Positions 31,482 through 42,785 are shown, counted from the first letter of the stretch. The stretch is 64,000 nucleotides of DNA from Borreliella japonica (GCF_900099615.1 NZ_FMTE01000002.1:244730-308729); one strand, 5' to 3'. The notes: a model not told the origin generated them from the sequence alone. Translations and numbers: made by a program.

Positions 31482-31509
31482 AAAGAAGGGCTTTTAGCCC
31501 TTCTTTTTT
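31482..31509 (+). terminator. Intrinsic terminator of p66
   Basis: AAAGAAGGGCT, 3-base loop TTT, AGCCCTTCTTT followed by further T: an 11-bp stem with a T run, 6 bases past the p66 stop. The A run on the other side lets it also serve the convergent J-protein gene. Confidence 0.92.
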
Positions 31510-31535
31510 ATTTTTAAAAACAAGCTAACAATTAA

Positions 31536-32288
31536 TTACTTCATATTTCTTTCTTTGCAAATCTTTTCATAAGCATCTTGAATTTTAATAAATTTATCAT
31601 TTGCATCTTTTTGCCTTACAGGATCATTTGCAAATTTATCAGGATGATATTTTATAACAAGGCTTTTATAAGCCTTTTTAACCTCATCATCACTAGCACT
31701 ATAAGTCAATCCCAAAACACTATAAGGATTTACAATTTTAATATTAATATCTTTGTAAGCTTCATAACCATCAGATTCAAGCTCAAGAAAAACACCAACA
31801 TAAGAAATAAATTTCTCAGCTTCTAAGTTTGTATACCCAGAAAGTCTGTTAATTTCTTTAAGAGAAGCAAAAAGCCATATAAAAAAATCTTTATGTTGAA
31901 AATAGCCAAGCTTAAGGGTATACAAAATTTTATCCGCATTATTATTCTTATTAATAGCAGAATGAAAGATAGTATACAATTCTGATTTACCACGTTCGGA
32001 TAAATTCAAAGAATTAATAATAAAATTGACATAATTTAGCTGCTCTCCTGTTACAGTCCCTAAAATAGATAGTAATTTAGCCATTAATAAAAAAGAAAGT
32101 TTATAAAATTCAAACTCTCTGGATCTAGAATATGAGTAATCTCTTGTAAAGTATATTCTAAAAACACCTAATAAACTAAATAATATCAAAATAAAAGGAA
32201 ATAATATAAAAAGCATCCCTATTAAAATGGGATTAAAAATAAAAACAAGAAACAATACTAAAAAAAACATTCTAATTAAGCTTGGCAT
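31536..32288 (-). CDS. Membrane-anchored J-domain protein (DjlA-like)
   Basis: 250 residues. Two hydrophobic helices fill residues about 5-45 and anchor the protein. A helical middle domain resembles the TerB-type domain of DjlA. The C-terminal 65 residues are a J-domain with the HPD tripeptide near residue 213 (KYHPDKF) and flanking helices DEVKKAYKSL and FIKIQDAYEKI. It probably recruits DnaK to the inner membrane. The layout matches DjlA except for two anchor helices. The neighbouring genes give no clear client, although it lies tail to tail with the P66 porin. B31 BB0602 orthologue from memory. Confidence 0.88.
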   Translation of the reverse strand: MPSLIRMFFLVLFLVFIFNPILIGMLFILFPFILILFSLLGVFRIYFTRDYSYSRSREFEFYKLSFLLMAKLLSILGTVTGEQLNYVNFIINSLNLSERGKSELYTIFHSAINKNNNADKILYTLKLGYFQHKDFFIWLFASLKEINRLSGYTNLEAEKFISYVGVFLELESDGYEAYKDINIKIVNPYSVLGLTYSASDDEVKKAYKSLVIKYHPDKFANDPVRQKDANDKFIKIQDAYEKICKERNMK

Positions 32289-32314
32289 TTATTGATCATA
32301 ACCTCCAAACATAA

Positions 32315-33568
32315 TTAAGGCATATCAAAATCTTTAATAAATCTTACAACTTCCTTTTTTATTCGTTTTAATTCAATATCAGACCTTGTCTTTAAAGCCC
32401 TAACAACAAATTTAGCAACATTTAAAGAATCGCTTTCGTTTAGGCCCCTAGAAGTAATAGCAGCGCCTCCAATTCTAATGCCAGAAGCCAAAGAAGGACT
32501 TTTTTTATCAAAAGGAATAGCATTTTTATTTAAAGTAATATTTACACTCTCAAGCAATTTCTCAGCATCAGCACCTGTAAGATCCAAAGTACTAAGATCG
32601 ACCAAAAATAAATGATTATCCGTACCTCCGCTAACAATCCGAAATCCTTCCGATTTGAAATATTCAGCCATAACTTTAGTATTTTTTATTACGTTAGCAA
32701 TGTATTCTCTGAAATCTTCTTGAAGAGCCTCTCTGAATGCAATAGCCTTACCAGCAATAACATGAACTAAGGGGCCCCCCTGAGTTCCGGGAAAAACTGT
32801 AGAATTTACAGCATTAAGCAAAGCTTTCTCTTTCCCATTAAAGTTTACTAATTTGTCATAATCTTTTCCAGAAAGTATTATTCCACCTCTTGGCCCTCTT
32901 AAAGTTTTATGCGTAGTGCTTGTAGTAAGATGCGCCACATCAATCGGAGAATTATGAAAACCAGCAACAATAAGACCTGCAATATGAGCAATATCGCACA
33001 AAAGATATGCAGAAACATCATCGGCTATTTCTCTAAATTTTTTAAAATCAATTTCTCTTGAATAAGAAGAAGCTCCAGCTATTACTAAATTTGGCCTACA
33101 ATCTCTAGCTATTTTAAGAACCTCATCATAATCAATCAACTCAGAATCTCTAGAAACACCATAAAAATAGGTATTAAAAAATATACCAGAAAAATTCACC
33201 CTACTACCATGGGTTAAATGCCCTCCATGAGACAATTGCATACCAAGAATTCTATCACCCGGACTAATAAGAGCCATTATAGCCGCCATATTAGCCTGAG
33301 ATCCGCTATGGGGCTGAACATTGGCATACTTTGCATCAAAAAGCTCTTTTGCTCTTGAAATTGCTAAAGCTTCAATCTCATCAATAAAAGAACAACCACC
33401 ATAATATCGATTCAAAGGATATCCTTCAGCATACTTATTGGTTAAGATACTCCCAACAGCCTGCCTTATCTCTAAAGATGTAAAATTTTCAGACGCAATA
33501 AGCTCAATATGTTCCTTTTCCCTTAATCTCTCTTTCTCAATTAAATTAAATATTTGATCATCTCTCAT
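32315..33568 (-). CDS. glyA: Serine hydroxymethyltransferase
   Basis: 417 residues. PLP enzyme converting serine plus tetrahydrofolate to glycine plus methylene-THF. Family motifs: ELIASENF near the N-terminus, [23 protein letters not shown], and the PLP lysine in [14 protein letters not shown]. The start is the ATG at 33568 with GGAGGA 8 bases upstream. Its first base is the last base of the preceding gene's stop (TGATG), so translation is coupled. Glycine supply may matter for the glycine branch reported on Borrelia peptidoglycan ornithine. B31 BB0601 orthologue from memory. Confidence 0.97.
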   Translation of the reverse strand: MRDDQIFNLIEKERLREKEHIELIASENFTSLEIRQAVGSILTNKYAEGYPLNRYYGGCSFIDEIEALAISRAKELFDAKYANVQPHSGSQANMAAIMALISPGDRILGMQLSHGGHLTHGSRVNFSGIFFNTYFYGVSRDSELIDYDEVLKIARDCRPNLVIAGASSYSREIDFKKFREIADDVSAYLLCDIAHIAGLIVAGFHNSPIDVAHLTTSTTHKTLRGPRGGIILSGKDYDKLVNFNGKEKALLNAVNSTVFPGTQGGPLVHVIAGKAIAFREALQEDFREYIANVIKNTKVMAEYFKSEGFRIVSGGTDNHLFLVDLSTLDLTGADAEKLLESVNITLNKNAIPFDKKSPSLASGIRIGGAAITSRGLNESDSLNVAKFVVRALKTRSDIELKRIKKEVVRFIKDFDMP

Positions 33569-35124
33569 CAAAAATTATCCTCCAAAACAAACCTATGCAT
33601 TAAAGAATACGATCCGTTTGTCAAGCTTTTATACTTCAAAAACCCAGAATCTAAATATCCATCAAAAAAATCATTTTTATCATAATCCTCTTTGCACCCA
33701 TATTGAATATAGTTCTCAGACATATTTAAAAAATACTTAGAGTTATCCTTATATAATACTGCATTTATTATATCAAAATACACAAAACCAACCCCAGACA
33801 AAAAAAATTCAAACCAAAAATGCTCATTTAATTTAAGAGAATTAGGATCATAGTAAAGCCCAACTATATTTTTTAGCGGAATTTCGTACTTTAAAAATAA
33901 TAAATTTGTAAGAACTATTAAATTGTTAGATGAAATTTTTCTTTCTTTAATAGAATCATTTAAACTTAAATTATTCTCAACAATTTTAAAATTTAAAATC
34001 AAAACATCAACAATTGCTTTAGCTAGCTTATAAGCTGAGTTATTCCCACCAGTCATAGACAAAATTAAAGAATCTAACGACATTAAATCAACAGAGCTAT
34101 AAGATAAATAATCTTTTTTTTTGCCTTGAACATACGTTTTGTACTCTTGATTGTTAATATCTTTATTGACCTCAATGCTTTCTAAATATTTAGTATCCAA
34201 AAATTCCAAATCAAGCTTATGAACCTTTACCTTAGTCTCAAAAATAAATTTATTTGCCTTCAGGGTTTTAAAAAACAAATTACCAATATTAAAATCAAAG
34301 TACCCATTACTACGCTCTGTAATTTTTTGACGCTCATTCTCAATTGGCCTTAAATAGAAGATATTAAAATTAATATCTTCGGGGTTTGAATCTAAATTAC
34401 TACTAACACCTTGGGTAAAATAGATTTCTTCAATTATTGCAAACTCTTTTGAATCACTCAAAGTCCACTTAAAAAAATTATCTTTAACAGAGAACGGGAC
34501 TTTATTGCTTTGAAGATTGTCCAATAAAACATAAAGTTTCCCATCAGAATTTAAAGTTTTAGGAGAAATAAATTTTACCCTATTCTCAGAAACATCTAAA
34601 ATATTTTGGGGCAAAATTGTATAAAGTTTATCTTTAGTTTCAAGAAAAATTTGAATAGCACTAGAATGTGAAAACAAATTCATACCCTGCAATAAAGTTG
34701 AAGAATTTGCATTTAAAATTATTTTATCCCCTGAGAAAATAGAAGGTATATTTTCTCTATTAAGCTTAACAGGCACTTGTCTACTAATAACAAGAAAAAG
34801 CTCGTTGCTAATTCCACTCTCACTTTTTACAAAAATAAGCCCGGAATTTACTTCGTCTGTAATTTTGAAAACTATTTCAGTGTTATTCCAACTAATAATG
34901 CTACTTTTAACCAAATAATTATTGTTAATATTAATCTCTCCTACACTATAACCTAAATTACTTCCTTTAATAACAATAACATCCTTGTGTGAAGTAGGAC
35001 TTGGAGATATATCATAAATAATTGGTTTTGAATAAAATAAAAATCCAGAAAAAACAAATAAAAATAAAAAAATAATAAAAATTAAGCTTAAATAAAAATA
35101 TTTGTTTTTAAAAAAAATAGCCAA
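33568..35124 (-). CDS. Membrane-anchored protein with TIG domains and a degenerate transglutaminase-like domain
   Basis: 518 residues. One N-terminal membrane helix (about 9-32) anchors a large outside part. Residues 35-115 form an IPT/TIG immunoglobulin-like domain ([16 protein letters not shown], then [10 protein letters not shown]), and a second similar domain may follow (about 117-213). Residues 365-460 read like a transglutaminase core: helix ahead of [19 protein letters not shown], the His in [10 protein letters not shown] (H435) and the Asp in GFVYFD (D451). The position of the catalytic Cys holds Ser/Asn (about 398-401), so the enzyme is probably inactive. The start is TTG with AGAGG 7 bases upstream, 3 bases after cysS. 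Order cysS - this gene - glyA. B31 BB0600 orthologue from memory; function unknown. Confidence 0.86.
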   Translation of the reverse strand: MAIFFKNKYFYLSLIFIIFLFLFVFSGFLFYSKPIIYDISPSPTSHKDVIVIKGSNLGYSVGEININNNYLVKSSIISWNNTEIVFKITDEVNSGLIFVKSESGISNELFLVISRQVPVKLNRENIPSIFSGDKIILNANSSTLLQGMNLFSHSSAIQIFLETKDKLYTILPQNILDVSENRVKFISPKTLNSDGKLYVLLDNLQSNKVPFSVKDNFFKWTLSDSKEFAIIEEIYFTQGVSSNLDSNPEDINFNIFYLRPIENERQKITERSNGYFDFNIGNLFFKTLKANKFIFETKVKVHKLDLEFLDTKYLESIEVNKDINNQEYKTYVQGKKKDYLSYSSVDLMSLDSLILSMTGGNNSAYKLAKAIVDVLILNFKIVENNLSLNDSIKERKISSNNLIVLTNLLFLKYEIPLKNIVGLYYDPNSLKLNEHFWFEFFLSGVGFVYFDIINAVLYKDNSKYFLNMSENYIQYGCKEDYDKNDFFDGYLDSGFLKYKSLTNGSYSLMHRFVLEDNF

Positions 35125-35127
35125 ATG

Positions 35128-36570
35128 CTAGCCTCTTTTAACCTTGGTTCCTTCCTTAGTATCAACCAAAACAAAACCTTTTTTAGCAAAAAACTCTCTA
35201 ATTTCATCGGCACGCTTAAAATTTTTTTCACATTTAGCTATTCTTCTTTCTTCAATCAAAGTTTTCATATTCTCATCAATAACTACATCATGATTTCCTA
35301 AATTTTTTAAAATTTCTTCTCTCAGATTAAGTGAAATAATCTCATCAAAAATAAAAGCTAATTTAAGCTTTGAAACAGAGCCTAGATTTTCAGATTTAAT
35401 TAACTCCCAAAGCAAAGCCAATCCCTGAGAAACATTCAAATCAAAAGAAATTTTTTCTACAAAAGAATCGTAATATTCTTTTTCTGCGCTAGAACCAATT
35501 TTTTTTAAATCCCTATTAAGAGCATCTAAATCAACTGGATCTAAAGATGCATAAAAATAACTTAACCTATTTATCATATTTTCTCTAGCAATCCTGCTTG
35601 CTTGAAGATTTTCCAATGAAAATTTTAATTGATTTCTATAGTGTGATGTCAAACATAAATATCTAAAATCAAGAGGAGAAAAATTTTGCTCTTTTAAGTC
35701 TTTAACTGTAATAAAATTTCCACGTGATTTTGACATTTTATTATAATCCATGATCAAAAATTCTCCATGAACAAAAATATCGCACCATTTCTTATTCAAA
35801 AAACATTCTACTATTGCTATTTCATTTATGTGGTGAACTCCAATATGATCAACTCCTCCTAAATGAATATCAAGTGTATCTTTGAAATACTCCAAATTCA
35901 TAGCAGCACACTCCAAATGCCAACTAGGATAACCAAATCCCCAAGGAGAATCCCATTTCATTTCCTGATCTTTAAATTTAGAATTAGTAAACCATAAAAC
36001 AAAATCGGTTTTATTCCTTTTAAATCTATCAATATCAACCCTGGAAAAAGTCATATCTTTATCAATCAGGTCAATGCCAGCCATCTCGCCATAACTTTTA
36101 AAACAAGAAGTATCAAAATACACATTACCATTAGAAAAATAAGTAATTTTTTTTTCTTCAAGAATTTTAATAACCTCTATCATGATAGGAATATGTTTGC
36201 TAGCAATAAGCACTTTATTGGGATATACAACGTTTAGTTTTCTACAATCCTTAAAAAAAGCTTCCGTAAAAAACTTACTAATTTCATAAACTGTAAGACC
36301 TTTTTCCCTTGCAGTCTTGGCAACTTTATCTTCTCCATCATCAAGATCGCCTGTTAAGTGCCCAATATCTGTAATATTCATCGCATAGTCAACTTTATAC
36401 CCTAAAAACCTTAAAGATTTAATTAATAAATCCCCAAAAATATAGGTTCTAAAATTTCCAATGTGAGCATAATTATAAACAGTAGGCCCACAAGCGTACA
36501 CTTTGACATCATCAAAATTTGTTAATTCCGAAAAATTCTTTGTTCTAGTATTATATAATCTTAAAATCAT
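35128..36570 (-). CDS. cysS: Cysteinyl-tRNA synthetase
   Basis: 480 residues, class I synthetase. [14 protein letters not shown] holds the zinc Cys and the HIGH-like motif, [13 protein letters not shown] the zinc His region, and NKMSKSRGN the KMSKS loop. A C-terminal helical domain with [10 protein letters not shown] follows. It begins at the ATG at 36570 with GAGAAC upstream, in the usual family frame (LRLYNTRT). It is divergent from murB across 52 bases. B31 BB0599 orthologue from memory. Confidence 0.97.
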   Translation of the reverse strand: MILRLYNTRTKNFSELTNFDDVKVYACGPTVYNYAHIGNFRTYIFGDLLIKSLRFLGYKVDYAMNITDIGHLTGDLDDGEDKVAKTAREKGLTVYEISKFFTEAFFKDCRKLNVVYPNKVLIASKHIPIMIEVIKILEEKKITYFSNGNVYFDTSCFKSYGEMAGIDLIDKDMTFSRVDIDRFKRNKTDFVLWFTNSKFKDQEMKWDSPWGFGYPSWHLECAAMNLEYFKDTLDIHLGGVDHIGVHHINEIAIVECFLNKKWCDIFVHGEFLIMDYNKMSKSRGNFITVKDLKEQNFSPLDFRYLCLTSHYRNQLKFSLENLQASRIARENMINRLSYFYASLDPVDLDALNRDLKKIGSSAEKEYYDSFVEKISFDLNVSQGLALLWELIKSENLGSVSKLKLAFIFDEIISLNLREEILKNLGNHDVVIDENMKTLIEERRIAKCEKNFKRADEIREFFAKKGFVLVDTKEGTKVKRG

Positions 36571-36584
36571 ACAGTTCTCAAAAA

Positions 36585-36613
36585 TTGAAAAAATAAAAAG
36601 TCTAATTTATTAT
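36585..36613 (+). promoter_or_regulatory. Promoter of murB giving an almost leaderless mRNA
   Basis: TTGAAA (36585-36590), 17 bases, TATTAT (36608-36613), and the murB ATG only 9 bases later. The expected start of transcription is within 2-3 bases of the ATG, and there is no ribosome-binding site. Confidence 0.6.
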
Positions 36614-36622
36614 TAAGTAAGT

Positions 36623-37543
36623 ATGCTTAAAAGCCTAAATAATTTTTTTAAAAAAATCAATATAAAGCCTCAAACAAAAAATCTGGCTGACTATACAACA
36701 TATAAAATTGGAAACATTTCAAGATTATTTCTCATTCCTAAAAATATTCAAGAAGCAAAAAATATTTTTAAAGCAGCAATAGAAGAAAAAATCAAACTAT
36801 TTATCCTTGGGGGGGGATCCAATATTTTAGTCAATGACGAGAAAGAACTTGATTTTCCGATAGTATACACAGGACATCTAAAAAGAATAGAAATTCACGA
36901 CAATAAAATTATCGCTGAATGTGGTGCAAATTTCGAAAATTTATGTAAAATTGCACTCAACAACAGCTTAAGTGGACTAGAATTTATCTATGGACTACCT
37001 GGAACACTGGGGGGCGCTGTATGGATGAATGCTAGAAGCTTTGGAAATGAAATATCTGAAATAATAAAAAAAATTACATTTATAAATGATAAAGGAAAAA
37101 CTATTAGCAAAGAATTTAAAAAAGAAGACTTTAAGTATAAAGTATCACCTTTTCAAAATAAAAACTTTCTTATATTAAAAATTGAATTGAATTTAAAAAA
37201 AGAAAATAAAAAAAATATTGAAGAAAAAATGAATAAAAACAAACAAGCAAGGATAAACAAAGGTCACTATTTATTCCCAAGTAGTGGAAGTACTTTTAAA
37301 AACAATAAAGTATTTCTCAAACCTAGTGGACAAATAATTGAAGAGTGCAAACTTAAAGGACTAAGCATTGGAGGCGCTGCGGTATCTAAATATCATGGAA
37401 ACTTTATCATCAACATTAACAATGCCACTTCAAACGACATAAAAAGTTTAATTGAAAAAGTAAAAACTGAAGTTTACTCAAAAACCGGCCTTTTACTCGA
37501 AGAAGAAGTCCTTTACATAGGATTTAAAAATCAAAAAAGCTAA
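36623..37543 (+). CDS. murB: UDP-N-acetylenolpyruvoylglucosamine reductase
   Basis: 306 residues. FAD enzyme making UDP-MurNAc, the second committed step of peptidoglycan synthesis. Motifs: the FAD loop [10 protein letters not shown] at about 61-70, [20 protein letters not shown], the catalytic Ser in [11 protein letters not shown], and [18 protein letters not shown]. At about 300 residues it is the shorter, type II MurB. The GGG of the FAD loop is written as an unbroken run of 8 G. There is no ribosome-binding site. Its stop shares bases with the stop of the convergent chemoreceptor gene (CTAA, 4-base overlap). B31 BB0598 orthologue from memory. Confidence 0.96.
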   Translation: MLKSLNNFFKKINIKPQTKNLADYTTYKIGNISRLFLIPKNIQEAKNIFKAAIEEKIKLFILGGGSNILVNDEKELDFPIVYTGHLKRIEIHDNKIIAECGANFENLCKIALNNSLSGLEFIYGLPGTLGGAVWMNARSFGNEISEIIKKITFINDKGKTISKEFKKEDFKYKVSPFQNKNFLILKIELNLKKENKKNIEEKMNKNKQARINKGHYLFPSSGSTFKNNKVFLKPSGQIIEECKLKGLSIGGAAVSKYHGNFIININNATSNDIKSLIEKVKTEVYSKTGLLLEEEVLYIGFKNQKS

Positions 37544-39747
37544 AAAAGAATATCTTTAATCTCATTATTAATCTTTCGAATCAATTCCTTTGTTTTTAAT
37601 ATCTTATCCTTAGAAGATTTCACCAAAAATGAATATTCTTGAAGAGAACTTATTGCATCTAAATTCATCTTAGAAACTTTAAACTCTTTTAAATCTTGAC
37701 TGAAATTGTTAAACTTACTGCTAACAAAAAAATGGTTATTAAATATTTCTTTATACATATTCTTAGCATCTCTGATCTTAGTATCGTGAGACAAATACCT
37801 TTCTTTAAACTCACCAATTTCTTTAAAATGCTTGGCAAGAGTAAGATCTACTTTATCATGTCTTGAAAAATTACTATCCACATTATCTTGAATATCTATA
37901 AAATTTTTATAAATTGTATCAATCTCTGAATTAATTACTGCAATAATGCTATCAACCGTTTTAAGTTCATCTTTAATGGTTTTAGAATATTTTCCAGAAT
38001 TAATAGCAAGCTTTCTAATCTCCTCAGCAACAACTGCAAAACTTTTACCTGCATCACCTGCTTTTGCTGCTTCAATTGCTGCATTCATAGCAAGCATATT
38101 AGTTTGAGCTGAGATTGAAACTAAAAGTTTATTTGCACTTTGCAAGCTGTTCGTTTGAGACAAAAGATCTGCAAAATTTTTATTCACATTTTCAAAAACA
38201 ATATTTAAATCAAAAACTTTACTTTTAATATTTTCAATATCAGCAGAATTTGTAGTAGCGACTTTATTAAAAATTTCCAAATTTTTATCTATGCTATAAA
38301 AAAAACTAACATTCTCTTCAAAATTTGAAGAGATTTCTGACATATACTTATTGTGGTCATTAATCGGATCAGCAACAGATTCAAAGCCTTTTGAAATATC
38401 AGCAATTGACTTTTCAAATCTAGAAAAAGCATCTTTTAGTTGCTCGTAAGCTAAAACGCTAGAATCTATACTCTCAGTATTTAATATAACAGCTTCTATT
38501 TGCTCCAAATAATCATTCAAATCTTCAGAATAAAATTTTATCTTCTCAAAAGATTCGTTACTCTTGGACGACAAACTGTCTAGCTTTGAACTCATATAAG
38601 AAATAATAGCCGAAGAATACTTAACCTCTAAAGGAGACTCAAGGCTAAAAGGATCGCTTTTTGATTTTTGATAATCAACAATTTTGTTAAAATCATTAAT
38701 TAATGAAAAAATGAAAGTATTGCACAAATAAAACACAATCGCAAAAGATAATAGTAAAAATATTAAAAACACAACCCAATTTGACTTAAACATAATAGGA
38801 ATGGAATTGACATTGAAAATCAATCCTTGAATCAAAAAATCATCAATTTTTACAAAGTTTAAAGAATAAAAATCGCTTCCATAATTAAAAGTGTACTGAA
38901 AAGCAGAAGAATCTTTTTTAGTATAAGCTATAACTTTGTTCAGAACATTCTCACTATAAACCTTAGAAAAAGATTTGGTCTTAAGATTATTAAGGTTTAA
39001 AAAAATAGGTTCATAATTTCTGTCAAGCATAAAAAAATTATAATTCTTGCTGCTAAATTTAAGAGAAGAATACAGCTGATTTTCAATAATATCAAACGAA
39101 TCATCAAAGCATACCAAAATGCCCATCACACCCAATGTTGCAACAGAATCCCTAACAGGAAAACTTACTATAGAATAAATTTTCCCATCTATTCTCATAT
39201 ACCTTGAATAATATTTAGAATTTTTTTCTACAGGAACAGAATAAATTGGATCTAATCTAACATCTTTTAAGCCTAAAAATGAAAAATTTGAATTTGATAT
39301 TAAGACATTCTTCCCTATAGGAATATAAAATATACCTTCGAGTGAATTTTCTGCTACAGGAATAGTTTTAAAAATTTTATCTATAGAGATAAATTCTCTT
39401 GACTTTAAAAACAAATCGCTATTTTCAGATAAACTATCACTCAATTTTAAACTTGAAGACAAAAGAAAACTCTTTGAAGAATTCACCAATATCCCAAACC
39501 TATAGCTATCTTTTACAAGCTCCTCAAGAAACCTAGAAGATTCTAAATACTTAGCCTTCATAACAGCAGACACACTGTTTAAAAACAACTTAGCATCAAA
39601 TTTAAAGCGATCCAAATATTCATTTTTATGATTAACATAAGCATAGCCTATGAATAAAAAATTAAAAAAAAGAAATCCAAATAAAACTAGATAAAGAAAT
39701 CGTTTAGTACTTTTCAGATTAACATCTATTAAATTTTCATCAGTCAT
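37540..39747 (-). CDS. Methyl-accepting chemotaxis protein with large sensor region
   Basis: 735 residues. TM1 at about 17-36 and TM2 at about 320-343 frame a sensor region of nearly 285 residues. The cytoplasmic signalling tip is plain: [19 protein letters not shown], followed by [12 protein letters not shown]. The flanking helices are more divergent than in its neighbour, and the HAMP-like segment after TM2 is poorly conserved. The receptor presumably signals through CheW/CheA to the periplasmic flagella; its ligand is unknown. GGAGAG precedes the ATG. B31 BB0597 orthologue (mcp-3) from memory. Confidence 0.94.
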   Translation of the reverse strand: MTDENLIDVNLKSTKRFLYLVLFGFLFFNFLFIGYAYVNHKNEYLDRFKFDAKLFLNSVSAVMKAKYLESSRFLEELVKDSYRFGILVNSSKSFLLSSSLKLSDSLSENSDLFLKSREFISIDKIFKTIPVAENSLEGIFYIPIGKNVLISNSNFSFLGLKDVRLDPIYSVPVEKNSKYYSRYMRIDGKIYSIVSFPVRDSVATLGVMGILVCFDDSFDIIENQLYSSLKFSSKNYNFFMLDRNYEPIFLNLNNLKTKSFSKVYSENVLNKVIAYTKKDSSAFQYTFNYGSDFYSLNFVKIDDFLIQGLIFNVNSIPIMFKSNWVVFLIFLLLSFAIVFYLCNTFIFSLINDFNKIVDYQKSKSDPFSLESPLEVKYSSAIISYMSSKLDSLSSKSNESFEKIKFYSEDLNDYLEQIEAVILNTESIDSSVLAYEQLKDAFSRFEKSIADISKGFESVADPINDHNKYMSEISSNFEENVSFFYSIDKNLEIFNKVATTNSADIENIKSKVFDLNIVFENVNKNFADLLSQTNSLQSANKLLVSISAQTNMLAMNAAIEAAKAGDAGKSFAVVAEEIRKLAINSGKYSKTIKDELKTVDSIIAVINSEIDTIYKNFIDIQDNVDSNFSRHDKVDLTLAKHFKEIGEFKERYLSHDTKIRDAKNMYKEIFNNHFFVSSKFNNFSQDLKEFKVSKMNLDAISSLQEYSFLVKSSKDKILKTKELIRKINNEIKDILF

Positions 39748-39864
39748 AAAAGCTCTCCAAACATAACATTAACATGATTAAAATCTTAAAACAAAACTTT
39801 CGCCTTCATAAATCACATATAAATAATTACTAATAACAATTGGCAAATTAGACTTTTCTTTCTG

Positions 39865-39892
39865 AATATTAAGGATTAAATCCTCAAATATT
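39865..39892. repeat. Inverted repeat in the gap between two divergent chemoreceptor genes
   Basis: AATATT, then AGGATTAAATCCT, then AATATT, with almost no loop: an operator-like palindrome rather than a hairpin. It lies in the 266-base divergent region between the two receptor genes. The rest of that region is AT-rich without recognisable genes; possible -10 boxes cluster around 39925-39950. Confidence 0.45.
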
Positions 39893-40013
39893 TGCAAATA
39901 ATTATTTTATTATTTAGCTACATGTATATATAATTATATAATAAAACATATAGAATACTAAAAGTTTAATATTTTAAAAATTTTATGAAAAATCAAAACT
40001 TTGAGAGGACTTA

Positions 40014-42161
40014 GTGAAAAAAAAGAAACTCAACTCCAACCTTTTTTATAAATTCAATTTTATAATTTTAGCATATACAATAATCATTATTGCAACAACC
40101 TTTTTACTATTAGATCAAGGCTATAAAAAAATCATATCAAAAGAACTTCAAGACTTTACAAAATTCATTAACCAAGCAATGATTAAAAGCTTTTCTGATG
40201 AATCTAAAGAAATAATAAAAACTTTAAGCGTATTGACAACTAGGTACGATTATAAATCTGCAATTCTAAATAACAAAAGTGAGGAGCATTTAGTATCCGA
40301 CAAGATTTTAGTTACACTCCCGTCCTTTATTAAAATAATAGAGTATGCAAACAAAGATGGATACATAATCGCATCAAGTGAGAAAAAAAGAACCGGTCAA
40401 TATATGAGCTTAAAAGAATTACTCTTAGGCAAAGCTATAACTACATTTCAAATTTCAATTCTTCACAACAGTTTGTCAAAAATAAATAACAATTTTTACA
40501 TTCCAATAACATATAAAATAACAGATTCAAAAAAATCTAATATTGGATATATTATTTTATATGCCGACATTTCAGAAAAAATTGCCGAACTAAAAGAATA
40601 TCTTTTACTGCTTTTGGAAAACTCCTTACTAGAACAAAATGCAAGCAGCCAAAACTCATCAAAATACTTTACTATATACATAATAAACAGCAGTGGAGAT
40701 GCATTTGGAGGGAAAGATGAAGTTTTAAAAAACATAAAACACATATTTGGCTTTAATGCAAAAACATTAACTCAAATATTAAACGTATTGTCTCAAGGAA
40801 AATCAAATTACAATACAAGCAATTCAAATGAAATAATCTCCTTAGCAAGAATCACAACATCTAATTGGTACTTGGGAATAAAAATAGACTATAATAACAT
40901 ATTTTCAAAAGAATTTAAACATATGAGATTGGTCTCGCTTACCATTATATTTATTTTGGTAATAATTTTCATATTAATAATGATATCAACCATAAAAACT
41001 TTAATAATATCAAAAATAGATAAACTCAATGCTGTCATTCCAAAGGTTAAAAACGGTGACTTAACATTTAAAATCGAAGCAAAAGGTAAAGATTCAATTA
41101 GTTCTACAATAAATCTTTTCGGTCATTTTATTGAAAATCTAAAAAATGTAATTAATTCATTACAAGAACGAGTAAGGCTGTTGAAAGAAAATGGAGACCA
41201 TTTATTTAGTGAAATAAATAAAACCCACAATACAATAAAAAATTCAAATCAATATATAGAAAAAACACAAGAAGAGGTAGAAAAACAAGTAGAATTCATT
41301 TCTAATACAACAAACGTAATTGAAAGTCTTTCAAAAAATATTTCATCTCTTGACAACTCAATTGAAACTCAAGCTGCAAGCGTTGAACAATCCTCATCAG
41401 CTATCGAAGAAATGATAGGGGGCATACAATCAATAACAGAAATAACTCAAAAAGCTGCAAAAAGCACAGAAGAACTAAAAAGATTCTCTGATGATGGACG
41501 AAAAAAACAAGAAGAAGTTATTGCTCAAATCAAAGAAATTTTCAAAAACTCGACAAGATTGCAAGAAGCAAACTCTTTAATCTCATCTATAGCTAGTCAA
41601 ACTAACTTGCTCTCAATGAACGCTGCAATTGAAGCATCTCATGCAGGTGAAGCTGGAAAAGGATTTGCTATTGTTGCAGAAGAAATAAAAGATTTAGCAG
41701 AACAAGTAACATCACAATCAGAATCCGTTGCTTCATCAATTAACGAAATAATGGATTCAATAACCAAAACCGTAAACACTTCTGAATTAACAAATAAAGC
41801 TTTCAATCAAATATTCGATTCAATCAATCTAGTTGTTCAAGTAATAGAAGAAATAAATCATACAATGCAAGAGCAATCAATAGGTAGCCAAGAAATTTTA
41901 AAGGCTTTAAATACAATGAGGGAAATAACATATGAAGTAAAAATTGGCTCAAATGATATGTTTAGAGGCAACAAAGAAATCATTAGCACTGTTAAACTGT
42001 TAGGAGAAATTAACATTACAGTATCAAACTCAATGAAAGGTTTAAAAGAAGAGATTAATAAACTGGTAGAAGCAATTGAGCGTATTAAAATTTTAGGAAC
42101 TACAAATTCAAGTCATATTTCTGAAATTAGTGAAAGCATAAATCAATTTAAAACCAAATAA
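40014..42161 (+). CDS. Methyl-accepting chemotaxis protein
   Basis: 715 residues. TM1 at about 14-35 and TM2 at about 305-330, then a HAMP linker ([20 protein letters not shown]) and a long coiled-coil signalling domain. The hairpin tip is [19 protein letters not shown], with [12 protein letters not shown] after it. Methylation-type helices carry Glu/Gln pairs (EEMIGGIQS). The sensor region holds a Cache-like stretch ([19 protein letters not shown]). The start is GTG with GAGAGGA 5 bases upstream. It is followed by a six-helix membrane protein gene and argS on the same strand. B31 BB0596 orthologue (mcp-2) from memory. Confidence 0.95.
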   Translation: MKKKKLNSNLFYKFNFIILAYTIIIIATTFLLLDQGYKKIISKELQDFTKFINQAMIKSFSDESKEIIKTLSVLTTRYDYKSAILNNKSEEHLVSDKILVTLPSFIKIIEYANKDGYIIASSEKKRTGQYMSLKELLLGKAITTFQISILHNSLSKINNNFYIPITYKITDSKKSNIGYIILYADISEKIAELKEYLLLLLENSLLEQNASSQNSSKYFTIYIINSSGDAFGGKDEVLKNIKHIFGFNAKTLTQILNVLSQGKSNYNTSNSNEIISLARITTSNWYLGIKIDYNNIFSKEFKHMRLVSLTIIFILVIIFILIMISTIKTLIISKIDKLNAVIPKVKNGDLTFKIEAKGKDSISSTINLFGHFIENLKNVINSLQERVRLLKENGDHLFSEINKTHNTIKNSNQYIEKTQEEVEKQVEFISNTTNVIESLSKNISSLDNSIETQAASVEQSSSAIEEMIGGIQSITEITQKAAKSTEELKRFSDDGRKKQEEVIAQIKEIFKNSTRLQEANSLISSIASQTNLLSMNAAIEASHAGEAGKGFAIVAEEIKDLAEQVTSQSESVASSINEIMDSITKTVNTSELTNKAFNQIFDSINLVVQVIEEINHTMQEQSIGSQEILKALNTMREITYEVKIGSNDMFRGNKEIISTVKLLGEINITVSNSMKGLKEEINKLVEAIERIKILGTTNSSHISEISESINQFKTK

Positions 42162-42182
42162 AATAGACTAAAAGGAAATAAT

Positions 42183-42785
42183 ATGCAAAAAAAGACATTT
42201 TATAACGTTGAAAAATATCTTAAAAGTCATTTAATGTTATTTCCTATTTTTGCTTATACAAAAAACTTTTCAGACGCTAGTATCATATCTGTTTGGATTT
42301 CACTATGCATTATATTCCCTGCCTTAATAATCAATCAAATAGAACTAAAAAAGCATAAAAGTCACATATTAGGAATATATCTAGTAATAATAGGAATTAT
42401 TACTAGCCTAACTTACTTATTCATGCTCCATTTAACGCCAACCTTATACAAAGAATTCAAATTTTCAATACCCATTTTAATAGCCATAATAATATCATTC
42501 CATAAAAACGAGCCTTTTAAAATCCTAAAAAATCCATCGATGATAATCAAATATTCTAAAATTCCAATTTTAATTTTCATTGCTTTAAGCTCAACAATTT
42601 CACTTATTAGAGAAATATTAAACACAGGTAATTTAAAACTTTTTAACAAAGAGATACCTATAATAAAAGGGCTTATAAATACAAAAATGTTAGCCCATAG
42701 CTCAAACATTTTTATTGTAGCATCTTTAATTTTACTATTAATCAATATGCTAACAGGTGTTAATAAAGAGGAAAAAAATGACTAA
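42183..42785 (+). CDS. Six-helix membrane protein resembling RnfE/NqrD without the Cys ligands
   Basis: 200 residues, about six membrane helices, no signal peptide. Databases would call it hypothetical (B31 BB0595 from memory). By eye it follows the RnfE/NqrD family in length and in two ungapped stretches. [11 protein letters not shown] at 17-27 stands where the family has [24 protein letters not shown] then stands where it has LYQSLGIFIPLIVT, and [15 protein letters not shown] where it has GSLREIIGNGTLF. The two cysteines that bind the Fe-S cluster in the family appear replaced (Phe20, and Ala in the second). No other Rnf/Nqr subunit is visible nearby. The gene overlaps the argS start by 8 bases and is translationally coupled to it. 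Confidence 0.72.
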   Translation: MQKKTFYNVEKYLKSHLMLFPIFAYTKNFSDASIISVWISLCIIFPALIINQIELKKHKSHILGIYLVIIGIITSLTYLFMLHLTPTLYKEFKFSIPILIAIIISFHKNEPFKILKNPSMIIKYSKIPILIFIALSSTISLIREILNTGNLKLFNKEIPIIKGLINTKMLAHSSNIFIVASLILLLINMLTGVNKEEKND

